From: Paramarasmius palmivorus
Taxonomy: Eukaryota; Basidiomycota; Agaricomycetes; Agaricales; Marasmiaceae
NCBI GenBank assembly: GCA_037176845.1
Contig: JAYKXP010000077.1
Location: forward strand, 211,937 to 275,936
DNA length: 64,000 nucleotides
Reading direction: 5' to 3'
Shown: positions 12,240 through 22,008 of the stretch, piece by piece
How positions within the stretch are numbered: the stretch's first letter is position 1
Layout of the letters: every line of letters begins with the position of its first letter
Notes under the pieces: model-generated
The model's input: the letters and a program-made list of their open reading frames with translations, nothing else
Database searches by the model: none
Told to the model about the DNA's origin: nothing
Made by a program: the position numbers and the translations under genes

Positions 12240-12437
12240 GGGAGTGCAGGAAAGAAAGCAGCTGCGATGGACATGGACGGGCGTTCTTTAAGAGGAATGG
12301 CTTAGATAGGAAGGTGTTACATCATGTCACAGCCTTGTGACTGGGCACCGGTCACATGTGCCAGCTGGCAACAACGTGGGAATTAACCAGCTTGTCCTCC
12401 GCCGTCATCCTACTTCCAGTCATTCCTTACTTTCATT
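12240..12437. promoter_or_regulatory. short divergent promoter region, integrase / BTB-like gene
   Basis: Only 198 bp separate the integrase start (12239, minus) from the BTB-like start (12438, plus). It probably serves both genes. A TGTGACTGGGCACCGGTCACATG segment near 12336-12358 contains an imperfect inverted repeat (GTGAC / GTCAC). Confidence 0.35.
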
Positions 12438-13590
12438 ATGTCCGCTATCAACTCAGAGACCACTGAAATACCACCAACTACCCCACAAATCAACCTTCAT
12501 GGTCAGTTTTTTCTCAATCCCACTTTTTTGGTTTTTGCTGTAAGTCCCTGTATCTCATATTCATTCACTCCAAGAACTGACAGTTCAAGTGCGAGGGTGT
12601 AGTTTTTCGCCTTCCCCTAGCCATTTTGTCTTGACGTCTACCTGTTATTCAAGATATGCTGGAGTTTGTGGGGGATGATGTCGTTGTGGATGAGGGTACG
12701 GTTGAGAAACCGTTGCTGCTACCGATGCCTTTGAAGGAGTTTGAGGCAGTCTGCAAGCTCCTCTTTGATGGGTGCGTCTTAAGTCTCTCGCTGTATCTTC
12801 AAAACTAACTCATCCTCAGGGACATGCAGGGAAGCAGCTTTACCCCCGAAGAATTATTGGACCTTTACCAAGGCTGTCGCTACCTCCAATACGAAGAAGG
12901 CTTGGCCTGGGCAAGGCGCCGCTACTCCATCGCCTGCTTCCAAGTGGACCCTTATGAGAAACTTGTGCAAGGAATAGTTCTCTCCGAACCCAGCTGGATC
13001 ACTAGCAGCCTTTGTGACAGCTTTCATTCTGGTTTCCTTCCCCTGCCCACACCGAAACAAGGGCGTAAGTCTTCCAATAACAACACAATGCAATTTATTA
13101 ATCATGCTTTATTCACGGATCAGATATCTTAAGTGATGCTGGCTGCTCCTGGGTCATCATGATCGTTGCGAGTGCCAATGAAGTTTACAAGTCCAATGCT
13201 GCAGATTGCCTCAATACGCCGCCCAAGCCAGAGTCTTCCCATACCTGGTACCATCACAGCTGTCGAAACCATCAAGCTTGCCTCCAGGCAGTCGAAACTG
13301 GGTGGAAGATGGTGCGCAAGCGGATGCCCAGTGACATCTGCCCTCCTCAAGGTGTTTACTGCCTTCTTTCCTTCCGGGAATACCTCTCTGCTGCACCATT
13401 CCCCCGGATGCATAATGAATGCTGTGCGTCCTTCATTGAAGACGTCTCTAGCCGCGCAGAGGCGCTTCATGAAGACATTATCCTCGCCGTCGCCTCCAAG
13501 ATTGAACAGATTGCAGACAAGGAAGCTCAGCGTGCACGAGCTCGCAAGGCCGCTACGGAGAAAGCTGCGGAGAAGGCAATGGAGAAATAG
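12438..13590 (+). CDS. BTB/POZ-like protein with one in-frame TGA (element cargo)
   Basis: The model starts at ATG 12438 (MSAINSETTEIPPTTP) and has four exons. Exon 2 has the BTB-type core FKCEGVVFRLPLAILS, a TGA at 12632-12634, then RLPVIQDMLEF, followed by an acidic loop and PMPLKEFEAVCKLLFDG. Basidiomycete BTB proteins typically read F-x-V/L-x-R-x-x-L-x-x-x-S-x-V-F-x-D-M here, so the TGA falls where Arg or another residue is usual. After the BTB part come a helical region (ELLDLYQGCRYLQYEEGLAW) and an Ala/Lys/Glu-rich coiled coil to the stop. BTB domains mediate dimerisation and cullin-3 recruitment; the role here is unknown. It lies between the integrase and the right terminal repeat, inside the element. 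Confidence 0.65.
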
Positions 13591-13739
13591 CCGGTCATTC
13601 AATCTGCATACTGATGTTCTAGTCTATCGTAGCGTTCTGTGTACTTAACATACATCATTTTAACATGGACTGATCCCTCGAAATGAAGTCTGAGTTGGAG
13701 GCTTTCTGATTTCTGAGTTTAGAGATGATCTTAGGCGTA
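13591..13739. terminator. 3' region of the BTB-like gene
   Basis: Short non-coding stretch between the BTB-like stop codon and the right terminal repeat. No clear poly(A) signal could be fixed. Confidence 0.2.
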
Positions 13740-13965
13740 GACCAACAACTTTGACGCGTTGTATTCTATGACTTGGTCAAAAATGACTTGTGAGTCCATA
13801 TCCATATGTGTATGTGTGTGTGTATATGCCCATGACAGGATATGTGTGTTCGTGCGGTAGGTATGTGTATGTATATGCTCATGCCAGTATATGTGTGTAT
13901 ATGTTTGTAGGTCAAAAATATATATGTTCACTCAAAAATAATTTTTGTGCGTTTTGAACGGTATA
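13740..13965 (-). repeat. right terminal inverted repeat
   Basis: Reverse complement of the left end. It reads TATACCGTTCAAAACGC, CACAAAAATTATTTTTGAG, GTGAACATATATATTTTTGACC, then the CA/TA-rich part. It is about 50 bp longer than the left end because of an extra ACACATATCCTGTCATGGGCATA-like repeat. The inner TTTTTGACC copy is kept. Confidence 0.85.
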
Positions 13966-13968
13966 GAT

Positions 13969-14460
13969 GTCGAATTGAGTCGGGCTGGACAGAGAGGTGC
14001 ATACTACATGCAAATGGTGAGGTATAGGCTGGAGGAACTAGTGCACCTCATTTATTATGCGCCACCCGAGGGATGAGGAGCAAAAGGGACATTCGACCAC
14101 ATTGTCCCAGATTGCGACGGTGAACGTTTCTCCCAATGGACATCTGGATATTGACCATGGTGATAACTCAGATGACGACTCGGATGGCTACGACTCAGAT
14201 GGCTACGACTCAGATGACTACAATGGTTCAGTAATAGTCGCTCTGACGACAATAGCTCCAGCGACAATAGCTAAGAATGTGTTTGTTCCTCAGACAACAT
14301 TTGCGGTGATCGTGATGATCACAGGAGTCCAGGTGCACTCTATCCCAACGGACTGACGCAGCAGGAGCAGGATTTTGTTGCAGCGCAAGCTGTCGATTAC
14401 TGAGAAAGAACGTCTTAATCTCATCATGTTGATGATTGGCATGGCGAATGGTGAGTACAC
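13969..14460 (+). pseudogene. gene fragment directly right of the element
   Basis: A short open frame reads AYYMQMVRYRLEELVHLIYY then PPEG and stops. Another frame carries an Asp/Ser/Tyr-rich run (DDDSDGYDSDGYDSDDY). This is the same order as on the left flank at 4576-4863. Later pieces (GLTQQEQDFVAAQAVDY; TEKERLNLIMLMIGMANG) look coding but are in shifted frames. Unknown family, decayed. Confidence 0.3.
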
Positions 14461-14729
14461 GAGTCACAGAGGATGATTTGATTCACTTAATTGTCTCCAC
14501 GATCGCCTAGGGTACACAGAGCTGCCAAATTTCATGAATCCCAATCTTGGGAATAGTTTGGACGAAGGAGCTGAGACAGATGGCAGTGATCGCACCGTGA
14601 TGCCACAAGGCGCCACACGTCGTAGTCGTTGAGCAGCTCACCCTTTTGTCTGAAAAATATGAATAGGGCGACTATGTTCAACCCAGTACGAAACGATCTG
14701 CCCGAAACCAGCCAAGCCGACCTGGTCAA

Positions 14730-15060
14730 TTTGTAGGCCCACTCGCGGTATAATCGTTGCAGCGGTCCTGGTGACTATTGAATCTAAATCAGTCAAGTAC
14801 CAAAGAAAAAGGACGCATTATAATATCCATTTACTTCGGATCTAATCATTACCCGCATACAACCTTCTAACGTACCAGTCTCGATATCCTACGGCGTAAT
14901 CGGGATTCCCCACAAGTTACCGTTAACGCAGCAATCCATATGGAAGTTGAAATACAATAGAGGGAAAAAGGCGAGTGATGCATCTGAATGATAGTGGTTG
15001 GAGGCCGTCACCTCCGCGTTCGAGTGTTGATGCTCCCTGGTTAATATGCTGCAGTGTGTT
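14730..15060 (+). pseudogene. surface-protein fragment: transmembrane and tail
   Basis: Broken plus-strand copy of the membrane family. It has a hydrophobic RGIIVAAVLVTIE piece, a basic QRKR, then the tail block RRVMHLNDSGWRPSPPRS before the frame is lost. The ectodomain is missing and there are stops between the two parts. Orientation is opposite to the neighbouring copies. Confidence 0.5.
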
Positions 15061-15242
15061 TGATTATATTCATAGTTCGGTTGTAGTATCCGTTTCAGCA
15101 ACCCTAGAGAGATGTACAAAAGTACTGATTATTTTTATCTACTCTATATGCTGTAATATTCACCGACATTCTTTGCTTGCGTCCCTCAGGTTTCATGTGA
15201 GAATTACATGCTAGCATATATTCTAATTTACGGACTCCTTGC

Positions 15243-15952
15243 TTAAACAAAATGCCACTCGACTACTCGCACCAATAAGTCACGACGAATACAAAATGAC
15301 TTGGATTGTACTTACTGGGAACAATACCTTCCGACTCTTGAGCAATGGCTGTAAAAGCACCGTGAGACAAATCCAGCGAGTTTTCATTCACACAAGTTGG
15401 ACAAGCATCGGCGATGGTGACCGTGATCCCCTGACACAAACAGTTGGCTCCAGGTTTTCATATACGCGGTCGTGGTGCAGAAACTTACCTTGCCATTGTT
15501 GATGTTAGTTAATGCAACCTTCCTCCCGCAAAGAGGAGATACTTGTCCTGTGAATCCGTAGCGTCTGGCATCTACCGTGAAGGAAGATTAGGGATGCATA
15601 AACTGAAACGCAGTAAGATAACCAAACCAATGGCAGCAATCAAGTCACCGTCTCCGTGCACCTGCATACCGGGGAGATCAATGCTTTGTTGTTGCGTTTG
15701 AACGTTCATTCTAGACATACCGCCCCGCATGCCCCTGCCACACCATTTTGCCGGAAAAGTACGTTGCACTAAGTATAAAGAAAGTAAGGGGGTGATATCG
15801 GTTGCAGAATGATGGAAAACATACAATCCACCTTGAAAGATTTCACTCTGACGAGTATGCATCTTGTTCTCCCTAGTTTCGGGGATCACTGTCGAAGTCA
15901 CCGAGAGACTGGATAGCGCGATGGTTGTAGCGAGCAATGCAAATTTGAACAT
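15243..15952 (-). CDS. secreted RlpA-like double-psi beta-barrel (DPBB) protein, one-base frameshift
   Basis: Small secreted protein of the expansin-like/RlpA-like DPBB class common in Agaricomycetes. It starts at 15952 with a signal peptide (MFKFALLATTIALSSLSVTS) and a short linker. Five exons follow, carrying the barrel: AGACGAVHGDGDLIAAI, YGFTGQVSPLCGRKVALTN, GITVTIADACPTCVNENSLD and LSHGAFTAIAQESEGIVP, ending IEWHFV. The Cys pairs CG...C and DACPTC are those of the fold. In exon 2, ATYFSG and GVAGACG lie in frames one base apart at an A4 run (15751-15757 region), so the copy as read is frameshifted. A sequencing error in the homopolymer is possible. Other damaged copies are at 18.8, 21.6 and 27.6-28.0 kb. 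Confidence 0.8.
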
Positions 15953-15979
15953 GTTTCTGGAGCCTGGGATCTTGAGTGT

Positions 15980-16110
15980 TGAAGACTTGCAGGTAACAGT
16001 GAAAAAGCAAGGTTTATATATTCATGGATATGCACATATCGGGCTGAACGCCTGAAGCATCGGAAAGGCCGTTCACAGCCGCAGGGCCCCAATACCAGTT
16101 GCACATCAGA
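15980..16110 (-). promoter_or_regulatory. upstream region of the DPBB gene, duplicated at 21.61-21.73 kb
   Basis: The plus strand reads GACTTGCAGGTAACAGTGAAAA, AGGTTTATATATTC and GGATA. The same order recurs at 21610-21660, next to a DPBB exon fragment. A TATATAAA box on the minus strand is well placed for the DPBB start at 15952. Confidence 0.45.
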
Positions 16111-16709
16111 ATTGTCTTTGTAAGTGCTAATTCCTGCCCCACATATTGATTCCCTTTACGTAGGAACCAGGAACAGAATGGTATTCATCGCGCTTTCGTG
16201 CAAGTTCCGGGCGTGTTAACGGTGGATCTTGTTTTGAGGGATTGATACAGAGCTACTGAGTTACGAGTTACGAAAACATACGGAGCCCCTGCATGACTCG
16301 GGTTCGACCAACTTTTATACGTGACTGCTCCATTTCGACATCACAGTCTTAGCACCTGTCAACCTAGCGAACGTAGTGGACTAGAAGCGCAGGCTTTAGT
16401 TGGAATGAAGATGCGTTTATCAAGGGACGAATTATCATTGTCCAGAATAGGAGTTGACCATAGAAAAGAAACAAGCGTCAATTATTGTGCAGGTAATGTG
16501 TATGAGCCAATGAAGACCTTTATCTGACTAGGGGACGAGGAATTGATCCAGAATGGTGTTCCGTATGAAGTATATGTTTACAGAAACGGCTTCTAATGAG
16601 TATGAGCCCCTTGAGCCTGGGTTAGCTTGATTGGGATGGATTGTTGTTTGATGGGTAGCATCCTGTATTGGCAGTTGAGAATCTGTCATTATCTACTGAC
16701 ATTCAAGGA

Positions 16710-17816
16710 TCACAGCGCAGCATCATAACGAGGTGGTAAAAGTAAAACACTTGCGCTTGAACTCTCTGGTACTGGTCTCCAGCCACTATCTTCAAGGTAA
16801 ACAACACGCCTCTCTCTGTCTGTTTCCAGTGCGAGCTGTGAGACCGGGCGATTATTGGTCTCTGTGGGAGTACCGTCCAATAAAGCGCGTTTTTTCTCGC
16901 GATCAATATTCGGGGCGATGGTATGTGGGTAAGGGTTAATAGATTGGGTTGATGGGGTGATGTTTCCTTGTTCTACGGAACGCTGAAGTCGTGCTTTATG
17001 CCTCTGTCGGAGTTTCATGATTCCAATGGTCATTAAGAGTGTGAGTGTGATTACGCCGATGAGCATCCCTGCGATTTGACCGGCGTTGAGAGGTTTTGTA
17101 GTGTTGGATCTGGGATTGGTTCTGTCGCAGTACGTATCTGTCAGGTCCTAATCACAAGGTATGAGAAAATGAAGTGGTGTTACAGTGTGCCAGTCTCTTC
17201 ACTGTTCTCTTGCGTTGTGGTAAAGGAGGTGCTTGACAAGGTAGGGAAAGTAGTTGGAAAGGTAGAGATAACTCTAAGCCTCCCGATGTCAGCAAATGCC
17301 AGTGAAAAATCGTATAAGTGAGACATACGGAATGGATGAACCAACGGAATCTGTGTTTGACAGAACTCTTATCGTGGTTGCATTTCCAAGTTCGTTTTGG
17401 TTCAAATCAAAGGCAAGAACATGAGCCAGCCTTGGGAGGTATCAGAGTCAGATCATCACAATGTTTACGAAAGAGAGCATACACTTACCCAGGGTGGTTG
17501 AAATATATGGTCCCTCTACCACTCCGACTGCCATTGGCATTTATTGGCAAAGAACCTCCTGAAGCTCCACTGAAAATATCAATGAATTCTTGCTCCCGTA
17601 TATAGAATTCCATCGGGTCGGTTGGTGACCGTGTCCAAACAAAGGTATTATTTTGGCCTGTGACTGGTGAATCGGGAAAGTCGATGGTGAGTCCTTCCGA
17701 GAGAGGGAGAAATAGAAGATATGACGCAAGCATTCTAAGTATTACAGGAGGTCACGGTGAATCCGTGTGACAGGTCGGGAAGAAGTTGAGACTTACAAAA
17801 GAAAGAGTAGACCCAT
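16710..17816 (-). CDS. single-pass surface protein A1 (PPxY tail)
   Basis: Intact member of the type I membrane family. Start ATG 17816: MGLLFLL, first intron, then MLASYLLFLPLSEG as the rest of the signal peptide. The ectodomain begins LTIDFPDSPVTGQNNTFVWT, resembling the short beta-sandwich (Kre9/KNH-like) domains of basidiomycete surface proteins, and continues as LAHVLAFDLNQNELGNATT. A Ser/Thr/Pro stalk (TFPTTFPTLSSTSFTTTQ), PLNAGQIAGMLIGVITLTLL, the transmembrane helix and a basic KLRQRHKAR stop-transfer follow. The tail has INPYPHTIAPN, RRVVYLEDSGWRP and terminal LLPPRYDAAL. All introns keep frame. Its closest paralog is A2 at 22.0-23.3 kb. Function unknown; cell-surface sensing or wall contact is an inference. 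Confidence 0.75.
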
Positions 17817-18060
17817 ACTTGGGGCGAGTGAAGACAATCAGTAGGAAAAAGAGCGGCCTCAATATATCCCTGAAACAGTCTCTTAAGTATCAATATTATC
17901 CCAGCTACGAAATCAACAGATCAAGATGGTTGAATCACTTGTAGTTATTGATGCCCTGACAACGGTTAAGCATGGGACGAGGAGTATATATAGCCAAGTT
18001 GCGGTTGTGACTAAGCTTGTGGGATGATTCTCCAACTTTGTCATCGTCACGTATCTGTAA
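17817..18060 (-). promoter_or_regulatory. upstream region of A1
   Basis: Shares segments with 23.26-23.45 kb upstream of A2 (CTTAAGTATCAAT, GATCAAGATGGT, ACTTGTAGTTAT, ACCGTTNAGCATGGGA, AGGAGTATAT), so promoter and gene were duplicated together. A TATATATA-type box lies near 17985. Confidence 0.45.
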
Positions 18061-18429
18061 CAGGTCTATCTTTCAACCAACAGCATGATTTTTGACTGTT
18101 AAGAGGTCCCCAATCCGGGTATGTCATGAAGAGAACCCCAGATCCAACTTGCTTCCTGGTCGTTTGGAGTTTGAAAGTATAAGCGACACACCACCGACCG
18201 AAAATTTTCTGCTCGGGAAAGACGAAGAAAAGCCTACAGCATCGGTAAGTGTCGAAACTACACCTGATATGTCAACCTTCCTACGAGATGAATCATAGCA
18301 ATTGAATTGGGTTCTATGAATCATCTGACATATGCATGATACTCAAAACATCAGAATTCGCTGATATAGGCCATGTCTGTACACGATTGAGCCGAATGGT
18401 TTCCAGTTTTATTCAAAGTTCCATTCAAG

Positions 18430-18640
18430 CACACACTTGATGCTACACTGCAGCATCGTAAAGAAGCGGCAAAAGTGCAAGATCACTTTTCTGGTACTGG
18501 TCTCCAGCCACTATCTTGAAGATGAACAATACGCCTCTGTCTTTCCGTTTCCAGAATAGGCTCTGAGGCTGGGTTATAGTTCTCTGGGGGACTCGGAGTA
18601 CGGGTTAGCATGTTTCTTGCGCTTCAATGGAGTGAGTCCC
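18430..18640 (-). pseudogene. surface-protein tail fragment A3
   Basis: The minus strand reads PPENYNPASEPILETERQRR, IVHLQDSGWRPVPEK and then a stop, matching the A1/A2 tails. The final PPRYDAA is displaced into other frames. The rest of the gene is missing. The fragment is joined to a DPBB gene end, showing a deletion between neighbours. Confidence 0.55.
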
Positions 18641-18809
18641 GAGCCCGTAACAGGCGATGGCGGTAGAATCCGAATACGATGGCAACAGTTGCGAGAGCAA
18701 GGTCGGGTGCAAATTCGAGTCTATCCAGTGGCCCTATTCGACAACGAGTACCGAGCCCGTTGAACGGGTTCAAATGCGTTGCTTATTGGTTCCACAAACA
18801 CACCGTTGG

Positions 18810-18940
18810 ATTACATCGATCTCCAAGGCGTACCACTCGACTACCCGCACCAATCAGTGACGACGAATACAACATAACTTTGATGGTACTCACTAGGAAC
18901 CGTACCATGAGATTGTACTGGATAAAGCTTCAAACTGGCT
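18810..18940 (-). pseudogene. DPBB gene fragment (last exons)
   Basis: The minus strand carries a short ALSSTISWYG piece, an intron (GTGAGTACC to GGGTAG) and the final-exon reading IEWYAL. This matches the last intron and IEWHFV end of the DPBB gene at 15243. The 5' part is lost. Confidence 0.45.
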
Positions 18941-19159
18941 CACTGGCTCCCGTCGGGTGACCAACTTTTATAAGACTGCAAGTAGTGACAACAAGAAACT
19001 CAATAGATCGCTGGAGCAATTATGTACTCTTTTGAGGCTACCACTTGGAACCTCGTTGCAATATCAGTCCTGCATGTTTCCAGATTCCAAGGATCATTGA
19101 AGAAGAGAACATAAGAGGAAGCACAGAGTGAGATCATGAACGTCGAAGGGAAGGAGCCA

Positions 19160-19275
19160 AAGCGGAAAACGCCGTAACCCTAACCCAGCCTTTACCTAAC
19201 CCAAATTGGTGACGCTCGAGAATTTGCCTTTTGTCTTCAACGTCCATCATCTCGTTCTGCTCGCTTGGAATAGGA
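19160..19275. repeat. telomere-like module, copy 1
   Basis: GCCGTAACCCTAACCCAGCC followed by AATTGGTGACGCTCGAGAAT and TTCAACGTCCATCATCTCG. This is one of nine same-orientation copies of a ~110 bp block. In this copy the minus strand is open as MMDVEDKRQILERHQFGLGK. Confidence 0.8.
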
Positions 19276-19299
19276 AGAGAAATACCAGACTTTAAGTCT

Positions 19300-20160
19300 C
19301 AAGTATGATGACAATGGTACGTGTGGTCAAATCTTCTCCGCAAATTGCAGGTTTTGACCATGCATCTTGTTTTTCAGGACTGATACTGTGTTGATGAGTT
19401 ACCAGTAATGGAGATGGTCGAGTTTTGGATGAGAGGATAAGACGTATGATAGGTGCGTTGAGACTGTCGCATATTTCCTTTTAGTCAGCATCTAACACTC
19501 TAGGGTCCCTCATAGGTCTCCTCATCTCACCATACTACCCTTGCCTCTCCGACGCGTATTCCGCCTTCCTGTCATTTTCCACCAACTGCCACCTGTAATA
19601 ACCACTCCTCCGCAAACCTTCCGCACTCCGAGTCCCCCATTTCGTCTCTGCATCTTTCATGAGCGATTCTGGGTCGCAACGGTCGGTATAACGGCTCTTT
19701 GTGTTTGATTCAGCCTGCAGCGCAGCTCCGTGTACACCTTCCTTCTCCAACCTTCCTTCTATCCTTCGGGGGTATTGGGCATAGAGTGTTGAGTGCGGTG
19801 GGTACACTTCGATGTTCGGAGTCCGCTTTTGCTAACTCTATCCATTCCCTCGTTTGCCGGTAGAACTTGGCGCTATCAGTTGCTGGGCCAAAGGGGAATA
19901 GGTAGCGAACGTACGGGCATGATATTCTAGGAAGAAGGGAGGACCGGGAGGAAGGGGGCAGTGAGCCCTATGCCATCGTTGTCGTTCTTGCTGACATATG
20001 TTGATGCCAGTGCGTTTTCTCTTATGTTGGATCCATATCCCACGTGTCGGTTCGGAAAATGAGTGGTGGTTATGGGGAAAGGGATGTTTGGATGGCAAGT
20101 TGGATGTTGGGGGTGGAACTGGTAAGTCCCGATAAATCCCCATAACGCCCCTACCGACTC
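19300..20160 (+). pseudogene. fragment of the plus-strand multi-exon unit
   Basis: It follows module copy 1. It keeps the GTACGTG-to-TTTTTCAG intron-like segment, the GGTGCGTTGAGA...TAG segment, CATAGGTCTCCTCATCTCAC, the exon reading YYPCLSDAYSAFLSFSTNC with stops after it, and GGTCGGTATAACG. These match 28.8-29.4, 32.7-33.5 and 46.1-46.8 kb in order. The unit ends early near 20.1 kb. Product unknown. Confidence 0.5.
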
Positions 20161-20499
20161 GTACTCATATCTAGGGCCCCTGGAAGCGCCGCTATCCTTC
20201 TTCCATGCTTAATCTCGACACTTGTTGTGGTTTTATAAACCGATGACACGTAGGAGTAGTACCTGGTCAAACCAAGGCGTGTGTTAATCATCAGCAAGCA
20301 CTTCTCCCTGCCCTTCCGCAATTCGTGCTAGGCGAGATGGATCACATCGTCACATGTTTACAATGTTTACAAATTGATATTCGCCTCTGCCTATGTAGAC
20401 TAAGGATAGTGAATACTAGTATCTACCACCTCGACGAACCTAACTATAAAATACCCAGAACTACTACCCCAAGTCAAAAGCAGCAACCTGGAATACGCT

Positions 20500-20830
20500 G
20501 GGTGCCCATGAGGTAAGTCAGGTGTTTCTGATTCCAGAAGTATGTGCACGCACCCAGCTCTATCGAAATATGTTGATCCTGGACCATTGAAAGCGCCATT
20601 GGCACTGACGTTGGTTACACGAGGCAAGTCCGTAACGCCAGGGTCGTCCAACTTCCTTGCACTTAGATAAAACTCTTGTGGATCCTTTTCTTGTCTAACT
20701 CAAAGTATTATTCCGAATAGATATAAGGGGCTGAGGGTGTTCGATTGTGATTGCGTTTGTGGGAAGGAAGACCAAAAAAGTGACGTAAATATCCTAACGA
20801 GCAAGTTTGAGCGAGATATACTATGTAATA
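20500..20830 (-). pseudogene. surface-protein N-terminal fragment B5
   Basis: The minus strand reads NAITIEHPQPLISIRNNTL, then after a frame break DPQEFYLSARKLDDPG and GSTYFDRAGCVHIL. This is the order of the B-type ectodomain (compare 25.8-26.1 kb). The rest of the gene is absent downstream. Confidence 0.5.
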
Positions 20831-21539
20831 AATTAGGAAAAAAGTCACAGAAAAAGGGGACTCTGTAGGACGGGGCAGCTGACGATGATCAATGGGGAAG
20901 AAGACCATGTTAAATCGGTAGAACTGCTGCTTAGATATTGAAGGAATGCCTCCTTCACAACTTCGAAGTGATTTGTCGTAATCGCATAATCCCTTGATAG
21001 TAGCGATGACGCATCGGAATTCGTCTGATCGGCATCTTAAAAGCTGGTTATATTTTGACAATTTTGTGATCTAAAGTGTGCCAAAGTCGGACAAAAAAAT
21101 AGTGATTCGTCAACGAGTGTCGGTAAAGAGGTGATGCTGCATTCCGATTGGAAACGGTTCTCGGGATGCATTGCATGATGGTAGCTTTCCAAACTTGATA
21201 GTCACCAATCACGGGAGATGGATTCCAACGAGAAGTAAGTTTGCATGGGCTGACCGGTGTATCAGTGACAAATAGAGTGTCTGGCTGATTTTTTAGTCGA
21301 TGCTTAACCAGTACAGAGCACACCTGTTTCAGAATTCTAGTAACAATGACAACTCGATGACGCTACCTGGATGTATCGTTAAGTATTAGAGACGCATTAT
21401 ACACGAATTGTTGATAATGGCCGACAATGATCGACGAAAGTGGATGATATGGTTGCATTCTACGTGAATTCCAGCCCAAGCCGAACAATATCAACATAAC
21501 GGTATTTGAACGATGACTATCGGTCGCTGCTGAAGTTCT
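20831..21539. other. upstream region of B5 with B-type promoter repeats
   Basis: No intact gene. It includes CTTGATAGTCACCAATCACGGGAGATGG near 21195, a motif that recurs upstream of other B-type copies (26.38, 31.27, 32.43, 38.20, 43.35 kb). Confidence 0.35.
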
Positions 21540-21660
21540 CTACCATACCGTCGGATTCTGCAGCAATGGCCATAAAGGCTCCGTTAGACAAGGCCAAGTG
21601 CCGAAGACTTGCAGGTAACAGTGAAAAGGGCAGGTTTATATATTCCTGGATCAGGCTGAA
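21540..21660 (-). pseudogene. DPBB gene fragment fused to its own promoter
   Basis: The minus strand reads LALSNGAFMAIAAESDGMV, matching LSHGAFTAIAQESEGIV of the intact-length gene. It is followed directly upstream by the DPBB promoter sequence. Exons 1-3 have been deleted. Confidence 0.55.
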
Positions 21661-22008
21661 ATGTGGAGCCATCAGGAATGCCATTCACGGCCGCACGATC
21701 CCATTACAAGGTGTACATCAAGGTATTGGACTAGAAGCGCAGGCTTCAGTTGACGGAATGAAGATGCATTTATCAATGGACAATGATTAATCATCGTCCG
21801 AGATAAGAGTCACCCAAGTAAAAGAAATAAGCGTCAATCATTGCACAGAGGTAATGTGTACAATGGGCCAGTGAAACATCTTGATCTGACTAGGGTCGCT
21901 CAAAATGGTGTTAGCCGTCATTAAGGCTGGGTTAGCTTGATTGGGATGGATTGTTGGTGATCGGTGCATATTTGATCAATTCCGTAATTATCTGCTACCA
22001 TTCAAGAG

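Larger units (their letters stand above)
4866..13963. mobile_element. 9.1 kb inverted-repeat DNA element with integrase, TET/JBP, BTB and Cys-rich genes
   Basis: Both ends carry the same long sequence in opposite orientation, starting TACCGTTCAAAACG, with the dinucleotide TA directly outside each end (4864-4865 and 13964-13965), a candidate 2-bp target duplication. Between the ends lie four genes in -,+,-,+ order. The integrase-core gene at 10174-12239 is the obvious candidate to mobilise the element because it is open and keeps a D, D, E set. The TET/JBP, BTB-like and Cys-rich acidic genes would be cargo or accessory factors. The KDZ transposase lies outside these repeats, so it is not evidently part of this unit. 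The exact boundary could differ by one or two bases because the left end is locally palindromic (CGGTATACCG). Confidence 0.75.

Noticed and set aside
923..12634. TGA read as an amino acid (recoding or selenocysteine)
   Set aside because: Intact genes in the window (for example the KDZ upstream exons, DUF1275, D1) end normally, and TGA appears as a genuine stop elsewhere. Three stops in mobile genes are better explained by mutation.
4576..14250. One host gene cut in two by the element
   Set aside because: The left and right flanking fragments look alike rather than being consecutive halves of one protein, so simple interruption does not fit.
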